A stretch of DNA of 64,000 nucleotides from Actinomadura sp. CNU-125 (GCF_001942465.1 NZ_MKJY01000555.1:31520-95519), one strand, 5' to 3'; positions 17,918 to 28,742 are shown, counted from the stretch's first letter. Made by a program: numbers and translations. The notes: generated by a model not told the origin, from the sequence alone.

Positions 17918-18771
17918 GCGTCGCTCCTCTGCGCGGAGATGATGCCGGCGAGTTCGAGCTTGGACTCGTCCTCGCTGCCCGGGACCGCCGTATAGGCGAC
18001 GATCTTGAGGTCGGTGTCCCCGTCCGTCAGGACGTCGCAGTCGACGCTCACCTCCCCGACGACGGGGTGCCGGATGGTCTTGCGGTCCTCGGCGTGCCGG
18101 CCCACGGCGGCCTCGGCCCAGAACGCGGCGAACCGGGGGTTCCCGGCGACCCGGCCGGCCACCAGCTCGGTCACCCGCGGATCGTCGGGGAAGCGGGCCG
18201 CGGCCTGCCGCAGGTCGGCCACCAGGGCCCGGTCGGCGGCCTCGGCGTTGTCGGGGATCACCGGCCAGCTCGTCAGCCGGCCGCGGTCCGAGGCGACCGG
18301 AAACCGCAACCGCACCAGGTTGCGCTCCTCGACGCTGATCTTCGTGGGTTCCCCGAACAGCGCCGCCCACCTGGGGTTCCACCAGACCAGCGTCCAGTCC
18401 GCGGCGAAGACCGCGACCGGAGTGGAGTCGAGCAGGCGCAGCAGCCGCCGCATGCTCGGCGGAATGTCGTCGACGACCCGCCGGTCCTGCGGCGGCCCGA
18501 ACCCGGCGAGCCGATGGAGGTGGTCTCGCTCGTCCCGGGAGAGCCGCAGGGCGCGCGCCAACGAGCCGACGACCTGCTCGGAGGGGCTGACGGCCCGGCC
18601 CTGCTCCAGCCGCACGACGTAGTCGACGGAAAGACCGGCCAGCTCGGCGAGCTCCTCACGCCGCAGGCCCGGCGATCGACGCGCCCTGTCCATCGGCAGT
18701 CCGACGGTTTCCGGCGAGAGCCGGTCCCGCCATGCCCGAAGCGTCGCGCCCAGCTTGGTTGTCAACGGCAT
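17914..18771 (-). CDS. XRE-family regulator with MmyB-like ligand domain
   Basis: 285 residues. N-terminal helix-turn-helix (SPGLRREELAELAGLSVDYV; LEQGRAVSPSEQVVGSLARA) and a C-terminal MmyB-like PAS-type domain (DSTPVAVFAADWTLVWWNPR). ATG 18771 is used; GTG 18777 is also possible. Members often sit beside oxidoreductase genes and bind small hydrophobic ligands. Here it overlaps the F420-reductase-like gene and faces the divergent SDR gene at 18898, the probable target. Confidence 0.9.
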   Translation of the reverse strand: MPLTTKLGATLRAWRDRLSPETVGLPMDRARRSPGLRREELAELAGLSVDYVVRLEQGRAVSPSEQVVGSLARALRLSRDERDHLHRLAGFGPPQDRRVVDDIPPSMRRLLRLLDSTPVAVFAADWTLVWWNPRWAALFGEPTKISVEERNLVRLRFPVASDRGRLTSWPVIPDNAEAADRALVADLRQAAARFPDDPRVTELVAGRVAGNPRFAAFWAEAAVGRHAEDRKTIRHPVVGEVSVDCDVLTDGDTDLKIVAYTAVPGSEDESKLELAGIISAQRSDA

Positions 18772-18897
18772 ATCCACTGCTCACCACTGCATCTTAAGCA
18801 GCCCCGCGTCCGTCCCCATTCCCGCTCGGGTGGTACCGGTGGTCCTACCGAGAACCGTTCCCTGGCTGATTCCAGCGGCTTGGTCAAAGCTCGGGGC

Positions 18898-19595
18898 ATG
18901 TCCAAAACCACATTCATTACCGGCGCCAATAAGGGCCTCGGTTTCGAGGCGCCCGCCGCCTCACCGAACTCGGCCACACCGTGCTCCTCGGTGCCCGCGA
19001 CGCCGATCGCGGACGCCGCGCGGCGGCGGAGCTCGGCGCCCGCTTCGTCCAGATCGATGTCACCGACGACGCCTCGGTCGCGGCGGCGGCCGCCGACGTC
19101 GCGTCCGCCGAGGGCCGGATCGACGTCCTGATCAACAACGCCGGGATCACCGGCGGCGCCGCGTCCGCCGAGGAGCTGACCGGCGCGGAGGCCGCACTGG
19201 TGCTCGACACCAACGCGGCCGGCGTCGTGCGGGTCACCACGGCCTTCCTGCCGCTCCTGCGCGCCTCCGGCGCTCCGGCCGTCGTGAACGTCACCAGCGG
19301 CCTCGGGTCCGTCGCGCTCACCCGCGACCCCGAACGGATCGAGTCGAAGGTGATCGCCCCCGCCTACGCGGCGTCCAAGGCGGCCGTCACGATGCTGACC
19401 ACGCAGTACGCGAAGGCGTTCGGCGACGTCCGGTTCAACGCCGTCGATCCCGGCTACACCGCGACCGACCTCAACGGCCGCACCGGCACCCAGACCGTGA
19501 CCGAGGGAACCGACGCGATCGTGACCCTGGCCACCGAGGGCCCCGACGCCGGAACCGGTCGGATCATCGACCGCTACGGCCCCCTCACGTGGTGA
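18898..19595 (+). CDS. SDR-family oxidoreductase (frameshift near 18950)
   Basis: About 232 residues. The start MSKTTFITGANKGLGFE gives the TGxxxGxG cofactor motif; the rest lies in another frame (RRLTELGHTVLLGARDADRG, INNAG, VTSGLGS, YAASKAAVTML). One base appears wrong at about 18950. It is divergent from the XRE/MmyB regulator, a common arrangement in which the regulator controls the reductase. Downstream genes encode SnoaL-like, FAD and hydrolase enzymes. Confidence 0.85.
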
Positions 19596-19676
19596 AGCGG
19601 AGCCCGCGACACAAGGCTCCCTCTCCACTTTCCATCGAATTCCGCACACAAATTGACGACCCAGAAGGAGAAACCG

Positions 19677-20069
19677 ATGACCGACTCCGGCCTTAAGGAT
19701 TGGTACCTGCGCTACGTGGCGGCGCTCAACGCCCACGAGTTCGACGGCATGGACGAGTTCATCGCCGACGAAGTCGTGCTGAACGGCGAACCGGGCACCC
19801 GCGACGACGTCATCGCCGTCCAGAAGCATGACGTCGACGCCGTTCCGGACCTCCGCTGGGAGGTCAAGCAACTGCTGTTCGACCGGGACCGGATCGCCGT
19901 GCACGCCGTCAACACCGGCACCCCGGTGAAGGAGTGGCTCGGCGTTCCTCCCTCCGGCGCCTCCTTCGAGATCACGGAGTACGCCATCTACAAGGTCCGG
20001 GACGGCCGCTTCGTGCAGATGACGGCACTGCACGACTCGTCCGACCTGCTGCGGCAGCTGGCCGCATGA
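19677..20069 (+). CDS. SnoaL-like / NTF2-fold protein, copy 1
   Basis: 130 residues with the cystatin-like cone of ester-cyclase-type SnoaL domains: [36 protein letters not shown] and [20 protein letters not shown] at 19677 has GGAG upstream. It is about half identical to the protein encoded at 26486-26878. Such proteins act as small cyclases, hydrolases or dehydratases, or as stress-linked binding proteins. It ends in a strong hairpin. Confidence 0.85.
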   Translation: MTDSGLKDWYLRYVAALNAHEFDGMDEFIADEVVLNGEPGTRDDVIAVQKHDVDAVPDLRWEVKQLLFDRDRIAVHAVNTGTPVKEWLGVPPSGASFEITEYAIYKVRDGRFVQMTALHDSSDLLRQLAA

Positions 20070-20086
20070 CCCCGTCCGGTGTCGGC

Positions 20087-20116
20087 GCGGCGTACCGGGA
20101 TCCCCCGGTACGCCGC
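20087..20116 (+). terminator. Hairpin terminator after SnoaL-like gene
   Basis: 13-bp perfect stem (20087-20099 with 20104-20116) and a 4-base loop, 17 bases after the stop codon. Confidence 0.75.
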
Positions 20117-20175
20117 GCAACCGTCTGCGGGCGCGCGGGGTTGCGATATGCGGCGTTGTGGTGTGCGGTCGGTGT

Positions 20176-21558
20176 GTGACTGAAGAGACATTTGATGTTG
20201 TGGTCATCGGTGGTGGCCCGGTCGGGGAGAACGCGGCCGCGCGCGCGGTTCGCGGCGGGCTGAGCGTGGCTCTGGTGGAGCACGAGCGGTTCGGCGGCGA
20301 GTGCTCGTACTGGGCGTGCATGCCGAGCAAGGCCCTGCTGCGGCCGGGCAACGCGCTGGCCGCGGCCCGCAGGGTGCCCGGGGTTCCGGTCGGTGATCGC
20401 CTCGACCCCGGCCCGGTCTTCCGGCGGCGCGACTCGTTCGCCGCGGACTGGGACGACGGCGGGCAGGAGCGGTGGGTCCGGGAAACCGGGATCCAGCCGG
20501 TGCGCGGCCACGGCAGGCTCACCGGGGAACGGGAGGTCACGGTCGGCGACCGGGTGCTGCGCGCCGGGCACGCCGTCGTGGTGTGCACCGGCAGCGTGGC
20601 CAGGCTGCCCGACCTGCCGGGCCTGCCGGACGCGCGCGTCTGGACGTCGCGGGAAGCGACGTCGGCGAGCACGGTGCCCGGCCGACTGGCCGTCCTCGGC
20701 GGGGGCGTGGTCGGGGTGGAGATGGCCCAGGCGTGGGCCCGGCTCGGCTCCCGCGTCGAGCTGATCATCCGCGGCGACCGCCCGCTGCCCGCGTTCCCCG
20801 GGTTCGCCGGGGACGCGTCGCCGACGGGCTGGAGGCCGACGGGGTGACCGTCCTGCGGGGAGCGGACGCCACGCGGGTCTCGCGCGTCGACGGTGAGGTG
20901 CGGATCGCCCTCGCGGACGGGCGGAACGTGGTAGCCGACGAGCTGCTGGTGGCCACCGGGCGCAGGCCCGCCACCGGCGAACTCGGGATGGAGACGCTCG
21001 GGCTGACCCCCGGCGATCGTCTCGACGTGGACGATTCCGGACTGGTGAACGCCGTCCCCGGCGGCTGGCTCTACGCGGCGGGCGACGTCACCGGACGCGC
21101 GCCGCTGACCCATCAGGGCAAGTACGCCGCCCGGGTCGTCGGCGACGTGATCGCCGCCCGCGCGGCGGGCACCGACGTCGCGGCGGGGCCGTGGACCGCG
21201 TATGCGGCCACCGCCGACCACCACGCCGTGCCGCAGGTGGTGTTCACCGATCCCGAGGTGGCCGCCGTCGGGGTCACCGGCGCCCGGCGGAGCACCGGGA
21301 GGTGGAGATCGACCTGGCCGTCGCGGGCTCGGCGCTGCACGCCGACGGCTACACCGGCCGGGTACGGATCGTGGTGGACGCGACCGCGACGTGCTGGTCG
21401 GCGCGACGTTCGTCGGGCAGGACGTCGCCGAGATGGTGCACGCCGCCACGGTCGCCATCGTCGGCGAAGTCCCGCTGCGGCGCCTCTGGCACGCCGTGCC
21501 GGTCTTCCCCTCGATGAACGAGGTGTGGCTGCGGCTGCTCGAAGAACTCGGGCTCTGA
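20176..21558 (+). CDS. FAD-dependent pyridine nucleotide-disulfide oxidoreductase (three frame breaks)
   Basis: Lipoamide dehydrogenase/mercuric-reductase-type enzyme. Seen: FAD motif DVVVIGGGPVGENAA, redox pair in GGECSYWACMPSKALL (the spacing C-x4-C is kept), second Rossmann LAVLGGGVVGVEMAQ, GWLYAAGDVTG, and the interface domain HHAVPQVVFTDPEVAAVG and HAVPVFPSMNEVW. The frame changes near 20818, 21290 and 21385. GTG at 20176 is taken as start, with no clear ribosome site. Likely a cytosolic disulfide or quinone reductase. As written the sequence does not encode an intact protein, but all domains are present. Confidence 0.8.
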
Positions 21559-21661
21559 CCGGCCGCCCGCCGGTGGGATACCTTCTGGCTGACCGCGTTG
21601 CCGGCCGTTCGGCCGCTTCACGCGCCAGGAGGGCGACACAGCGGATGCGAGGGCGGGAGCG

Positions 21662-24425
21662 GTGCTAGGCGTGGGCTTGGACCCCATCGGGCTGGTCGGC
21701 CGGGACCACGAGCTCGCCGAGCTGGCGACGTTCCTGGACAAGGCCGCGACGGACGGGGCCACCGTCCTGCTCACCGGTGAGCCGGGCGTGGGGAAGACGG
21801 CGCTCCTCGACGCGACCGCGAGAAGTGGCGGTCGCGAAGGGGCTCCGGGTCGTCCGCGGGAGCGGCGTCGAGTACGAGACCGACATCGGCTTCGCCGGAC
21901 TCCACCAGCTCGTCGCCTCGCTGTCGCACGAACTCGATCGTCTGCCGGGTTCCATGCGGGAAGCGCTCGAAGTCGCACTCGGCCTCGGCACCGGTCCCGC
22001 GCCGCGGCCGATCGCCGTCATGAACGCGGCGCTGTCGCTGTTCGACGAGGTCGCGAAGGAGCAGCCGCTCCTCCTCGTGGTCGACGACCTCCATGTCGTC
22101 GACCACGCGAGCCGGTCCGCGGTGGGCTTCGTCGCCAGAAGGCTGGGCGGCCGCCGCATCGGGGTGCTCGCCGCCCGGCGGCCGGAGTCCGGGGAACCGT
22201 TCCCGGCCACCGGCCTGACCGAGGTCGAGGTCACGCCGCTCAACGACGCGGACGCACGGCGGCTGCTGTCCCGGCGCTTCGCCCACCTCCCCGGCCGCGT
22301 CCTTTCCACCGTGGCGCGGGAAGCGCAGGGAAATCCCCTCGCCCTGCTGGAGTTCGCCGGCTCCACCAGCGTGTCCGGCGACCGGGACGGCAACGACGCG
22401 GGGTGGGCGAGCGGCCCGGGACGAGACGTCCGTGCCCTGTACGGCGCCCGCGTCGAACGGCTGCCCCGGCGAACGCGCGAGTTGCTGCTCCTCGCGGCTC
22501 TCGAAGGCTCCGGCGACATCGGCGTCCTCGAAGCGGCCGGTGGACCGGACGGGCTGGAGGGGCTCGCCCCGGCCGAGCGCGACCACCTGGTCATGGTGGC
22601 CGAGAGCGGCCGCACCGTCCGCTTCCGGCACCCGCTGGTCCGGTCCGCGGTGGTCGACGGCTCCACCGGCGAGCAGCGGCGCAGCGCCCACCGCCGGCTC
22701 GCCGACGCGCTGGCGGACCAGCCCGAACGTCGCGGCGATCACCTCGCGAGAGCCACGACGACGCCCGACGAGGCGGTCGCCGCCGTGATCGAGTCGGCGT
22801 CCGAAAGGAGCCTGCGGCGCGGCGACGCCGACGGCGCGGTCACCAGGCTGCGGCGCGCCGCCGAACTGAGTCCCGACCGGACGGACCGAAGGCGCCGCCA
22901 GTCGCGGGCCGCGTACATCGCCGCGTGGGTCGCGGGCCACCTCGACGTCTCGTACGAGATCATGCGCGAGGTGCGGGGCGATCCGGCCGCCCGGTCGCTC
23001 TCGGCGGCCGCGGCCTCCGGCTTCCTGGTGCTCGTCACGGAGGGGGACGCCGACACTGCCCACACGCTCCTGATGGAGGCCATCGAACAGGCCCCGGCCG
23101 ACCCGCCGCACGACGACCTGGAGACCGCTCTTTTCACCCTCACGCTCGCCGGCACGTTCTCGGGACGGCAGGAGCACTGGCGGCCGCTGATGAACGTGCT
23201 CGCCCGGCTCCCCGAAGCATCGCCCTCCGCCGCGGCGTCCCTGGGGCGCATCCACCACGACATCGGTTCCGTCACCGACGACACGCTGCGCCGCCTGGAC
23301 GAGGAGATCTCGCGGCTGAAAGACCAGACCGACGCCGACGTGGTCATCCGCACCGCCCTCGTGGCCGAGTACTTCGACCGGCTTCCGGGCTGCCGCGACG
23401 CCGTGCTGCGGGTCATCCGCGACGGCGGAGCGGTCGGGGCGAGCATGCCGGGCCTGATCTTCGTCGCCGTCGACCACATGTACGCCGGCCGGTGGCGGGC
23501 GTCGGCCGACGCCGCGGCCGAACTCATCGCGCTGTGCGAGGACACGGGATACCTCTTGTTCGCCCAGGTGGGGCACTACTTCGCCGCGATGGCCGCGGCG
23601 CAGCACGGCGACCTCGACCGGTGCCATGAGCACTGCCGGAGCATCTGGGACTGGTCGGGGCCCAGGCGCCTGCGGCGGCTGGTGAACCACGCCCACCAGG
23701 CCGCGGCCCGCGCGGCCGTCGGCGCCGCCGACTTCGAGACGGCCTACCGGCACGCCACGTCGATCTGCGACCCCGGTGTGCTGCCGCCCTTCAACCCCGA
23801 TGTCGAACTGTCCGCACCCGACCTCGTCGAAGCCGCCCTGCGGACCGGACGGCACGCCGAAGCCCGACGGCACGCGGAAGCGATCCGCGACGCCGGCATC
23901 GGCCACCTGTCGTCCCGGTTCGCCCTCACGGTGGCCACGGTCACGGCCATGACATCGGCTCCCGAAGACATGGCCCGGCGCTACGAGGAGGCCCTCGGCC
24001 TGCCCGGCGCCGAACAATGGCCCTTCGAGGTCGGCCGCGTCCGGCTGGCGTACGGCGAGGCGCTGCGCCGTCAAGGACTCAACCACGAATCCCGGACGCA
24101 GCTGACCGCCGCCCGCAAGCGCTTCGAGGAACTCGGCGCCCGCCCGTGGGAGGCCCGGGCGGCGGCGGAACTCCGGGCCACCGGAATGACGCGGACGGCC
24201 CGGGGCAAGGCGGGGGAAGCCCTCACCCCGCAGGAGCTGGAGGTCGCCGGGCTGGCGGCGTCCGGATTGTCGAACCCGCAGATCGCGTCGCGTCTGTTCC
24301 TGTCGCCGCGGACGGTGTCGTCCCACCTCTACCGCGCGTTCCCGAAGCTGGGCATCACCTCGCGCACCGAACTCCGCGACGCCCTGGAGGCGTTGCCGTC
24401 CGAGCCGCCGACCGCCGAGGCGTGA
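21662..24425 (+). CDS. Large LuxR-family (LAL) ATPase transcriptional regulator (frameshift near 21825)
   Basis: About 920 residues. N-terminal AAA/STAND ATPase: LVGRDHELAELATFL, Walker A LLTGEPGVGKTALLD, Walker B LLLVVDDLHVVDHASRSAV; then a long TPR-like helical region and a C-terminal GerE/LuxR helix-turn-helix (LTPQELEVAGLAASGLSNPQ, SPRTVSSHLYRAF). The frame slips at about 21825, right after Walker A. GTG 21662 is taken as start; GTG 21671 is possible. LAL proteins are ATP-dependent activators of catabolic and secondary-metabolite genes; the hydrolase genes downstream are candidate targets. Confidence 0.88.
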
Positions 24426-24559
24426 CGGCAGTACCGACGTAAGCGCCCCGTCCGCCGGATGTCAGTCGGCTGACGGAGGCTGTCGGCACGGTGGCCGAGC
24501 CAACCTTGTGGAGACAGCGAAGCCGTCCGGCACTCGGACGGGACCACAAGGAGCAGACC

Positions 24560-25383
24560 ATGCCGTTCGTCACCACCGGCGACGGAACCGACATCTTCTA
24601 CAAGGACTGGGGCTCGGGCCGGCCGTCATGTTCCACCACGGCTGGCCGCTGAGCTCCGACGACTGGGACCCCCAGTTGCTGTTCCTCGTCCGGCGGGGCT
24701 ACCGCGTCATCGCCCACGACCGCCGGGGGCACGGACGCTCCGCCCAGGTCGGCCACGGGCACGACATGGACCACTACTCGGCGGACGCCGCCGCCGTGGT
24801 GGCGCACCTCGGCCTGCGCGACGTCGTCCACGTAGGCCACTCCACCGGTGGCGGAGAGGTCGCCCGGTACGTCGCCGGACACGGTGCCGGACGAGTCGCC
24901 AAGGCCGTCCTCATCGGTGCGGTCCCACCGCTCCTGGTACGAACCGAATCGAACCCGGCAGGGGTACCGGTCGAGGTCTTCGACGGCTTCCGCGAAGCCG
25001 TGGCCACCGACCGCTCCCAGTTCTACCTCGACATCGCCTCCGGTCCGTTCTACGGGTTCAACCGGCCGGGCGCCGACACGTCCCAGGGCGTCATCTGGAA
25101 CTGGTGGCGCCAGGGGATGGCCGGTGCCGCACAGGCGCACTACGAGGGGATCAAGGCGTTCTCGGAGACCGACTTCACCGACGACCTCCGGGCGATCGAC
25201 GTGCCCACGCTGATCATGCACGGCGACGACGACCAGATCGTCCCGATCGCCTGCTCCGCCGAGGCGGCGGTCACGTTCGTCGAGAACGCGAGCCTGAAGG
25301 TCTACCCGGGGCTGTCGCACGGCATGGGCACCGTGAACGCCGCGACCATCAACGCCGACCTCCTCGACTTCATCGAGAACTGA
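24560..25383 (+). CDS. Alpha/beta hydrolase, non-heme chloroperoxidase-like (frameshift near 24620)
   Basis: About 274 residues. Begins MPFVTTGDGTDIFYKDWGSG, then after one frame correction HHGWPLSSDDWDPQLLF, nucleophile elbow VGHSTGGGEVARYV, acid in IMHGDDDQIVPI and the catalytic His in YPGLSHGMGTVN. ATG at 24560 has AAGGAG upstream. This set matches the perhydrolase/chloroperoxidase group of esterases. The gap after the LAL gene contains GTCAG-TCGG-CTGAC (24461-24474), a possible regulator site. Confidence 0.87.
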
Positions 25384-25430
25384 AACCGCGACACCGACCC
25401 GTCACACCGAACCGTTCAAGGAGTCTCGTC

Positions 25431-26395
25431 ATGTCCGAACACACGCCGACCCCCGTTCTGGAAACCGCCGCCGCCGAGTTCGCCGCGGCCACCGCCGACC
25501 CGCCCTACCTGTCCGATCTGGGCCCCGTCGAGGGCCGCAAGACGGTCGACGAGGTGCAGTCCGCCGAGATCGCCGAGCCGCGGATCGACGAGGAGTGGAT
25601 CACCGTGTCCGGCGGCCCGACCGGAAGCGTCCGGGCCCGCATCGTCCGTCCGGCGGGCGCCACCGGAACCCTGCCCGTCATCCTCTACATCCACGGCGCC
25701 GGCTGGGTGTTCGGCAACGCCCACACCCACGACCGCCTGGTCCGCGAACTCGCCGCCGGCGTGAACGCCGCCGTCGTCTTCCCCGAGTACGACCTGTCGC
25801 CCGAAGCCCGCTACCCCATCGCCATCGAACAGAACTACGCCGTCGCCCAGTGGATCGTCCGCGAAGGCCCGAACAACAACCTGGACGCCTCGCGCATCGC
25901 GGTCGCGGGCGACTCCGTGGGCGGCAACATGAGCGCCGCACTGACCCTGATGGCCAAGGAACGCGGCGACGTCCCGCTCGTCCAGCAGGTGCTGTTCTAC
26001 CCGGTCACCGACGCGAGCTTCGACACCGGCTCCTACCACCGGTTCGCCGAGGGGTACTTCTTGCGCCGCGACGGCATGCAGTGGTTCTGGGACCAGTACA
26101 CCACCGACCCCGCACAACGGGCCGAGATCACCGCGTCCCCGCTGCGCGCCACCACCGACCAGCTCACCGGCCTGCCCCCGGCCCTGATCATCACCGCCGA
26201 AGCCGACGTCCTGCGCGACGAGGGCGAGCGTACGCCGCCAAGCTCCGCGCGGCCGGCGTCCCCGTGACCGCCACCCGCTACCAGGGCATCATCCACGACT
26301 TCGTCATGCTCAACGCCCTCCGCGGCACCCAGGCGGCCGAAGCCGCCATCACCCAGGCCACCGCCACGCTCCGCTCGGCCCTGCACACCGCCTGA
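25431..26395 (+). CDS. Alpha/beta hydrolase of the HSL (GDXG) esterase family (frameshift near 26228)
   Basis: About 320 residues. Oxyanion-hole motif HGAGW (HGGGW variant), nucleophile elbow GDSVGGNMSAAL, acid region ALIITAEADVLRDEGE, then after a frame change AYAAKLRAAGVPVTATRYQG and the His in IIHDFVMLNAL. ATG at 25431 has AAGGAG upstream. Hormone-sensitive-lipase-like esterases hydrolyse short acyl esters. It is 47 bp downstream of the other hydrolase and co-directional with it, so probably co-transcribed. Confidence 0.87.
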
Positions 26396-26485
26396 ACCCA
26401 CAGCACCGGGCGGCCGAGCCCTCCACGGGCGAGTCTCACGACGGCCGTCCGACCCCATCCCGAATTCACCGAAAGGCAGATCATC

Positions 26486-26878
26486 ATGTCCGAGACCGAC
26501 CTGCGCGACTTCTACCAGAGCTACGTCGACGCGCTCAACGCGCGAGAGTTCGACCGCATGGACGAGTTCGTCCACGAGTCCATCGTCATGCACAGCGAGC
26601 CGAGCTCCCGCGAGGCCCTCCTCGCGCAGCTGAACAGCATCGTCGACGCGGTCCCCGACTTCCACTGGGAGATCCAGGAGCTCGCCATCAACGGCGACAG
26701 CATCGCCGTCCGCGCGATCAACACCGGCACTCCCACCAAGGAATGGCTCGGAGTCGCTCCCAACGGCAAGCCGATCGAGATCGTCGAGTACGCCATCTAC
26801 CGGGTCCACGACGGGAAGTTCCTGCACATGTCGGCCGTCCACGACGCCGAGACCCTGCGCGAGCAGCTCACGAGCTGA
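26486..26878 (+). CDS. SnoaL-like / NTF2-fold protein, copy 2
   Basis: 130 residues, clearly paralogous to the protein at 19677-20069 (shared ALNAREFDRMDEF, NTGTPTKEWLGV, EYAIYRVHDGKF). ATG at 26486 with GAAAGG upstream. It closes the hydrolase gene row and is followed by a hairpin. The duplicated family in one neighbourhood suggests related substrates. Confidence 0.85.
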   Translation: MSETDLRDFYQSYVDALNAREFDRMDEFVHESIVMHSEPSSREALLAQLNSIVDAVPDFHWEIQELAINGDSIAVRAINTGTPTKEWLGVAPNGKPIEIVEYAIYRVHDGKFLHMSAVHDAETLREQLTS

Positions 26879-26887
26879 CGCAGGCAG

Positions 26888-26914
26888 GTGCCCCGGCCGT
26901 CTCGGCCGGGGCAC
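26888..26914. terminator. Hairpin terminator between convergent genes
   Basis: 12-bp perfect stem (26888-26899 with 26903-26914) and a 3-base loop, between the end of the SnoaL-like gene and the end of the convergent SDR gene. Confidence 0.75.
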
Positions 26915-26944
26915 CCTCGGCTGTGAACATCAGCCGCAAGGAAC

Positions 26945-27670
26945 TCACTCGACCCTGAACTTGTCGGCGAGCCCGTACTCGTCCCCCTCGGGCAGGTCGT
27001 AGTGGAAGACCTCGGCGGCGTCGCGCTCGACGTGGGCCTTCCAATACAGGTCGGCGATCACGTCCGCCTCCGAGTCCGGACGACCACTGCCGATCCTCGC
27101 GCCCAACGCGACGTGCGCGACGTGCACTCCCTGATCGGCGACGGACTCGTTCAGCGCGAGGAGCCAGTTGCGCATGGCGGCGTTCGCGACGTTCGCACTG
27201 GCGACCTGCGGGACGACCATCGGCCCCGATCCGGCACCGCTCGTACCGATGATGGTCCCGGCACCACGCTCGATCATGCCGGGAAGCACCTGGCGAACAG
27301 CGGCGATCGCACCGAAGAAGCCGGTCTCCATCTGCGGCAGAACCGCCTCGACGGTGAGATCGACCGCGGACACGAGCGGCCGATCCGCCAGGTCCGCCAA
27401 CGTCGGGGCAGGCGAGTACTCCAGGACATCGATGGATCCAAAATACTCCTCCGCCGCCGCCAGCGCCCTTTCGAGATTCGGACGATCGCTGACATCGGCC
27501 GCGAAAGCCGCAGCGGTCACCCCCACGCTCCGGAACTTCTCGACCATGGCCGCGAGTTGCGCTTCACGTCGCGCCAAAAGCGCCACGTTGAAACCGCCCT
27601 TCTCAGCGAACTTCGCACCAACGGCGAACCCGAGCTGCGGCCCAGCCCCCACAATAGCAATAGTTGACAC
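26945..27670 (-). CDS. Divergent SDR-family protein
   Basis: 241 residues with an atypical cofactor motif (IAIVGAGPQLGFAVGAKFAE) and no clear YxxxK; the active-site region reads TSGAGSG and ANVANAAMRNWLL. These are traits of divergent SDRs whose catalysis is uncertain. GTG at 27670 is preferred over TTG 27676 because GGAGG lies seven bases upstream. It follows the RidA gene by 54 bp on the same strand and is probably co-transcribed with it. Confidence 0.82.
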   Translation of the reverse strand: MSTIAIVGAGPQLGFAVGAKFAEKGGFNVALLARREAQLAAMVEKFRSVGVTAAAFAADVSDRPNLERALAAAEEYFGSIDVLEYSPAPTLADLADRPLVSAVDLTVEAVLPQMETGFFGAIAAVRQVLPGMIERGAGTIIGTSGAGSGPMVVPQVASANVANAAMRNWLLALNESVADQGVHVAHVALGARIGSGRPDSEADVIADLYWKAHVERDAAEVFHYDLPEGDEYGLADKFRVE

Positions 27671-27724
27671 AACCAATCCTCCAACACCAAGTCGGACAAC
27701 ATCGCATGACCCATGTGCGCCAAA

Positions 27725-28135
27725 TCACTCAAGCAGTGCGGTTGCCTCGACCTCGACGAGCACATCCGGCTCAAAGAGATAGTCGACACCGATGAGGCTC
27801 GCCGGCGGCATGGGAATCCGGAGGCCGATCTCCTCGGCGACGGCCTCGACCCCGGCCATGAAGTCTCCGATCTTCTCCGGACTCCACCGGGTCACGTAGA
27901 ACGTCAGGCGCAGCACGTCCGCGAACGACGCGCCCGCCCCCTCCAGGCCGAGGGCGGTGTTCCGCAGCGCCTGTGCGACCTGCCCGGCGAGATCGCCGGG
28001 CGCCACCGGAGTTCCGTCGGCCAGCCGGGCGACCTGCCCGCTGACATGCACCTGAGTCGTCCCCTTGCCCACGGCCACGTGGTGGTAAGGGGTGGGCTGC
28101 AACATGCCTTCCGGCGTGAAGTGCTGGACACTCAT
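27725..28135 (-). CDS. RidA-family protein
   Basis: 136 residues of the YjgF/YER057c/UK114 fold: VHVSGQVARLADGTPVAPGD, ALRNTALGLEGAGASFADVL, RLTFYVTRWSPEKI and the C-terminal LVEVEATALL. ATG at 28135 with AAGGGG upstream. RidA enzymes hydrolyse reactive enamines/imines; other subfamilies degrade aromatics. It is divergent from an HxlR regulator across a short symmetric region. Confidence 0.9.
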   Translation of the reverse strand: MSVQHFTPEGMLQPTPYHHVAVGKGTTQVHVSGQVARLADGTPVAPGDLAGQVAQALRNTALGLEGAGASFADVLRLTFYVTRWSPEKIGDFMAGVEAVAEEIGLRIPMPPASLIGVDYLFEPDVLVEVEATALLE

Positions 28136-28143
28136 AACCGTTC

Positions 28144-28188
28144 CCCTTCTCAAAGCAGGTATCCATAAGATATCTACTCCGAGAAGGG
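28144..28188. promoter_or_regulatory. Symmetric divergent promoter region of ridA-like and hxlR-like genes
   Basis: CCCTTCTC (28144-28151) and GAGAAGGG (28181-28188) form an outer inverted repeat around the AT-rich core ATCCATAAGATATCTAC, which contains the palindrome AGATATCT (28168-28175). One outer arm is also the RidA ribosome site. Likely target of the HxlR protein. Confidence 0.5.
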
Positions 28189-28213
28189 CACTTCAACGAG
28201 ACCAGGTTTCACC

Positions 28214-28612
28214 ATGGATACCGACGGCCGACTCCGCATCGACGCCCCGCACCGCGAACTCCTCGATCAAGTGCTCGACAAGTGGTCCCTCGCCATACTC
28301 AACGAGCTCTGCGAACGCCCCTGCCGCTTCAACGAGCTCCGCCGAGCCATTCCCGCGGTCACGCAGAAGTCGCTGACCGCCACTCTTCGCAGACTTGAGC
28401 GCAACGGCGTGGTCGAACGCGAGGTCGTCTCCACACGTCCGGTGGCGGTCATGTACCGCATCACGCCACTCGGCAAGACCCTGCGCCACCCCATCGACGT
28501 ACTACTGGCATGGGCCTCAGAGCACATACCCGCAATAGAACGAGCCCGCGAAGCCTTCGACACCCAAGAACAGGGGCCCGATTCTGGAATGCCAATCGCG
28601 CAAGGCCTGTAA
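28214..28612 (+). CDS. HxlR-family transcriptional regulator
   Basis: 132 residues. Winged helix of the HxlR type: LDKWSLAILNELCERPCRFN, ELRRAIPAVTQKSLTATLRR (recognition helix), RNGVVEREVVSTRPVAVMYR (wing) and ITPLGKTL. The family usually has an N-terminal Cys; here the Cys residues are in ELCERPCRF. ATG at 28214. It probably controls the divergent RidA/SDR unit in response to an electrophile or ligand. Confidence 0.88.
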   Translation: MDTDGRLRIDAPHRELLDQVLDKWSLAILNELCERPCRFNELRRAIPAVTQKSLTATLRRLERNGVVEREVVSTRPVAVMYRITPLGKTLRHPIDVLLAWASEHIPAIERAREAFDTQEQGPDSGMPIAQGL

Positions 28613-28742
28613 GAGCACGTCTACGATCACACCCATCGCGCCGGGCCCCGCCCCGCTCGATCGGCCTCAACGCTGCGCGTAGATCCCCGTGACCGCCCCT
28701 GCGACCATCACCCGTCCCGTCCGCAACCGAACCTGACAACCG

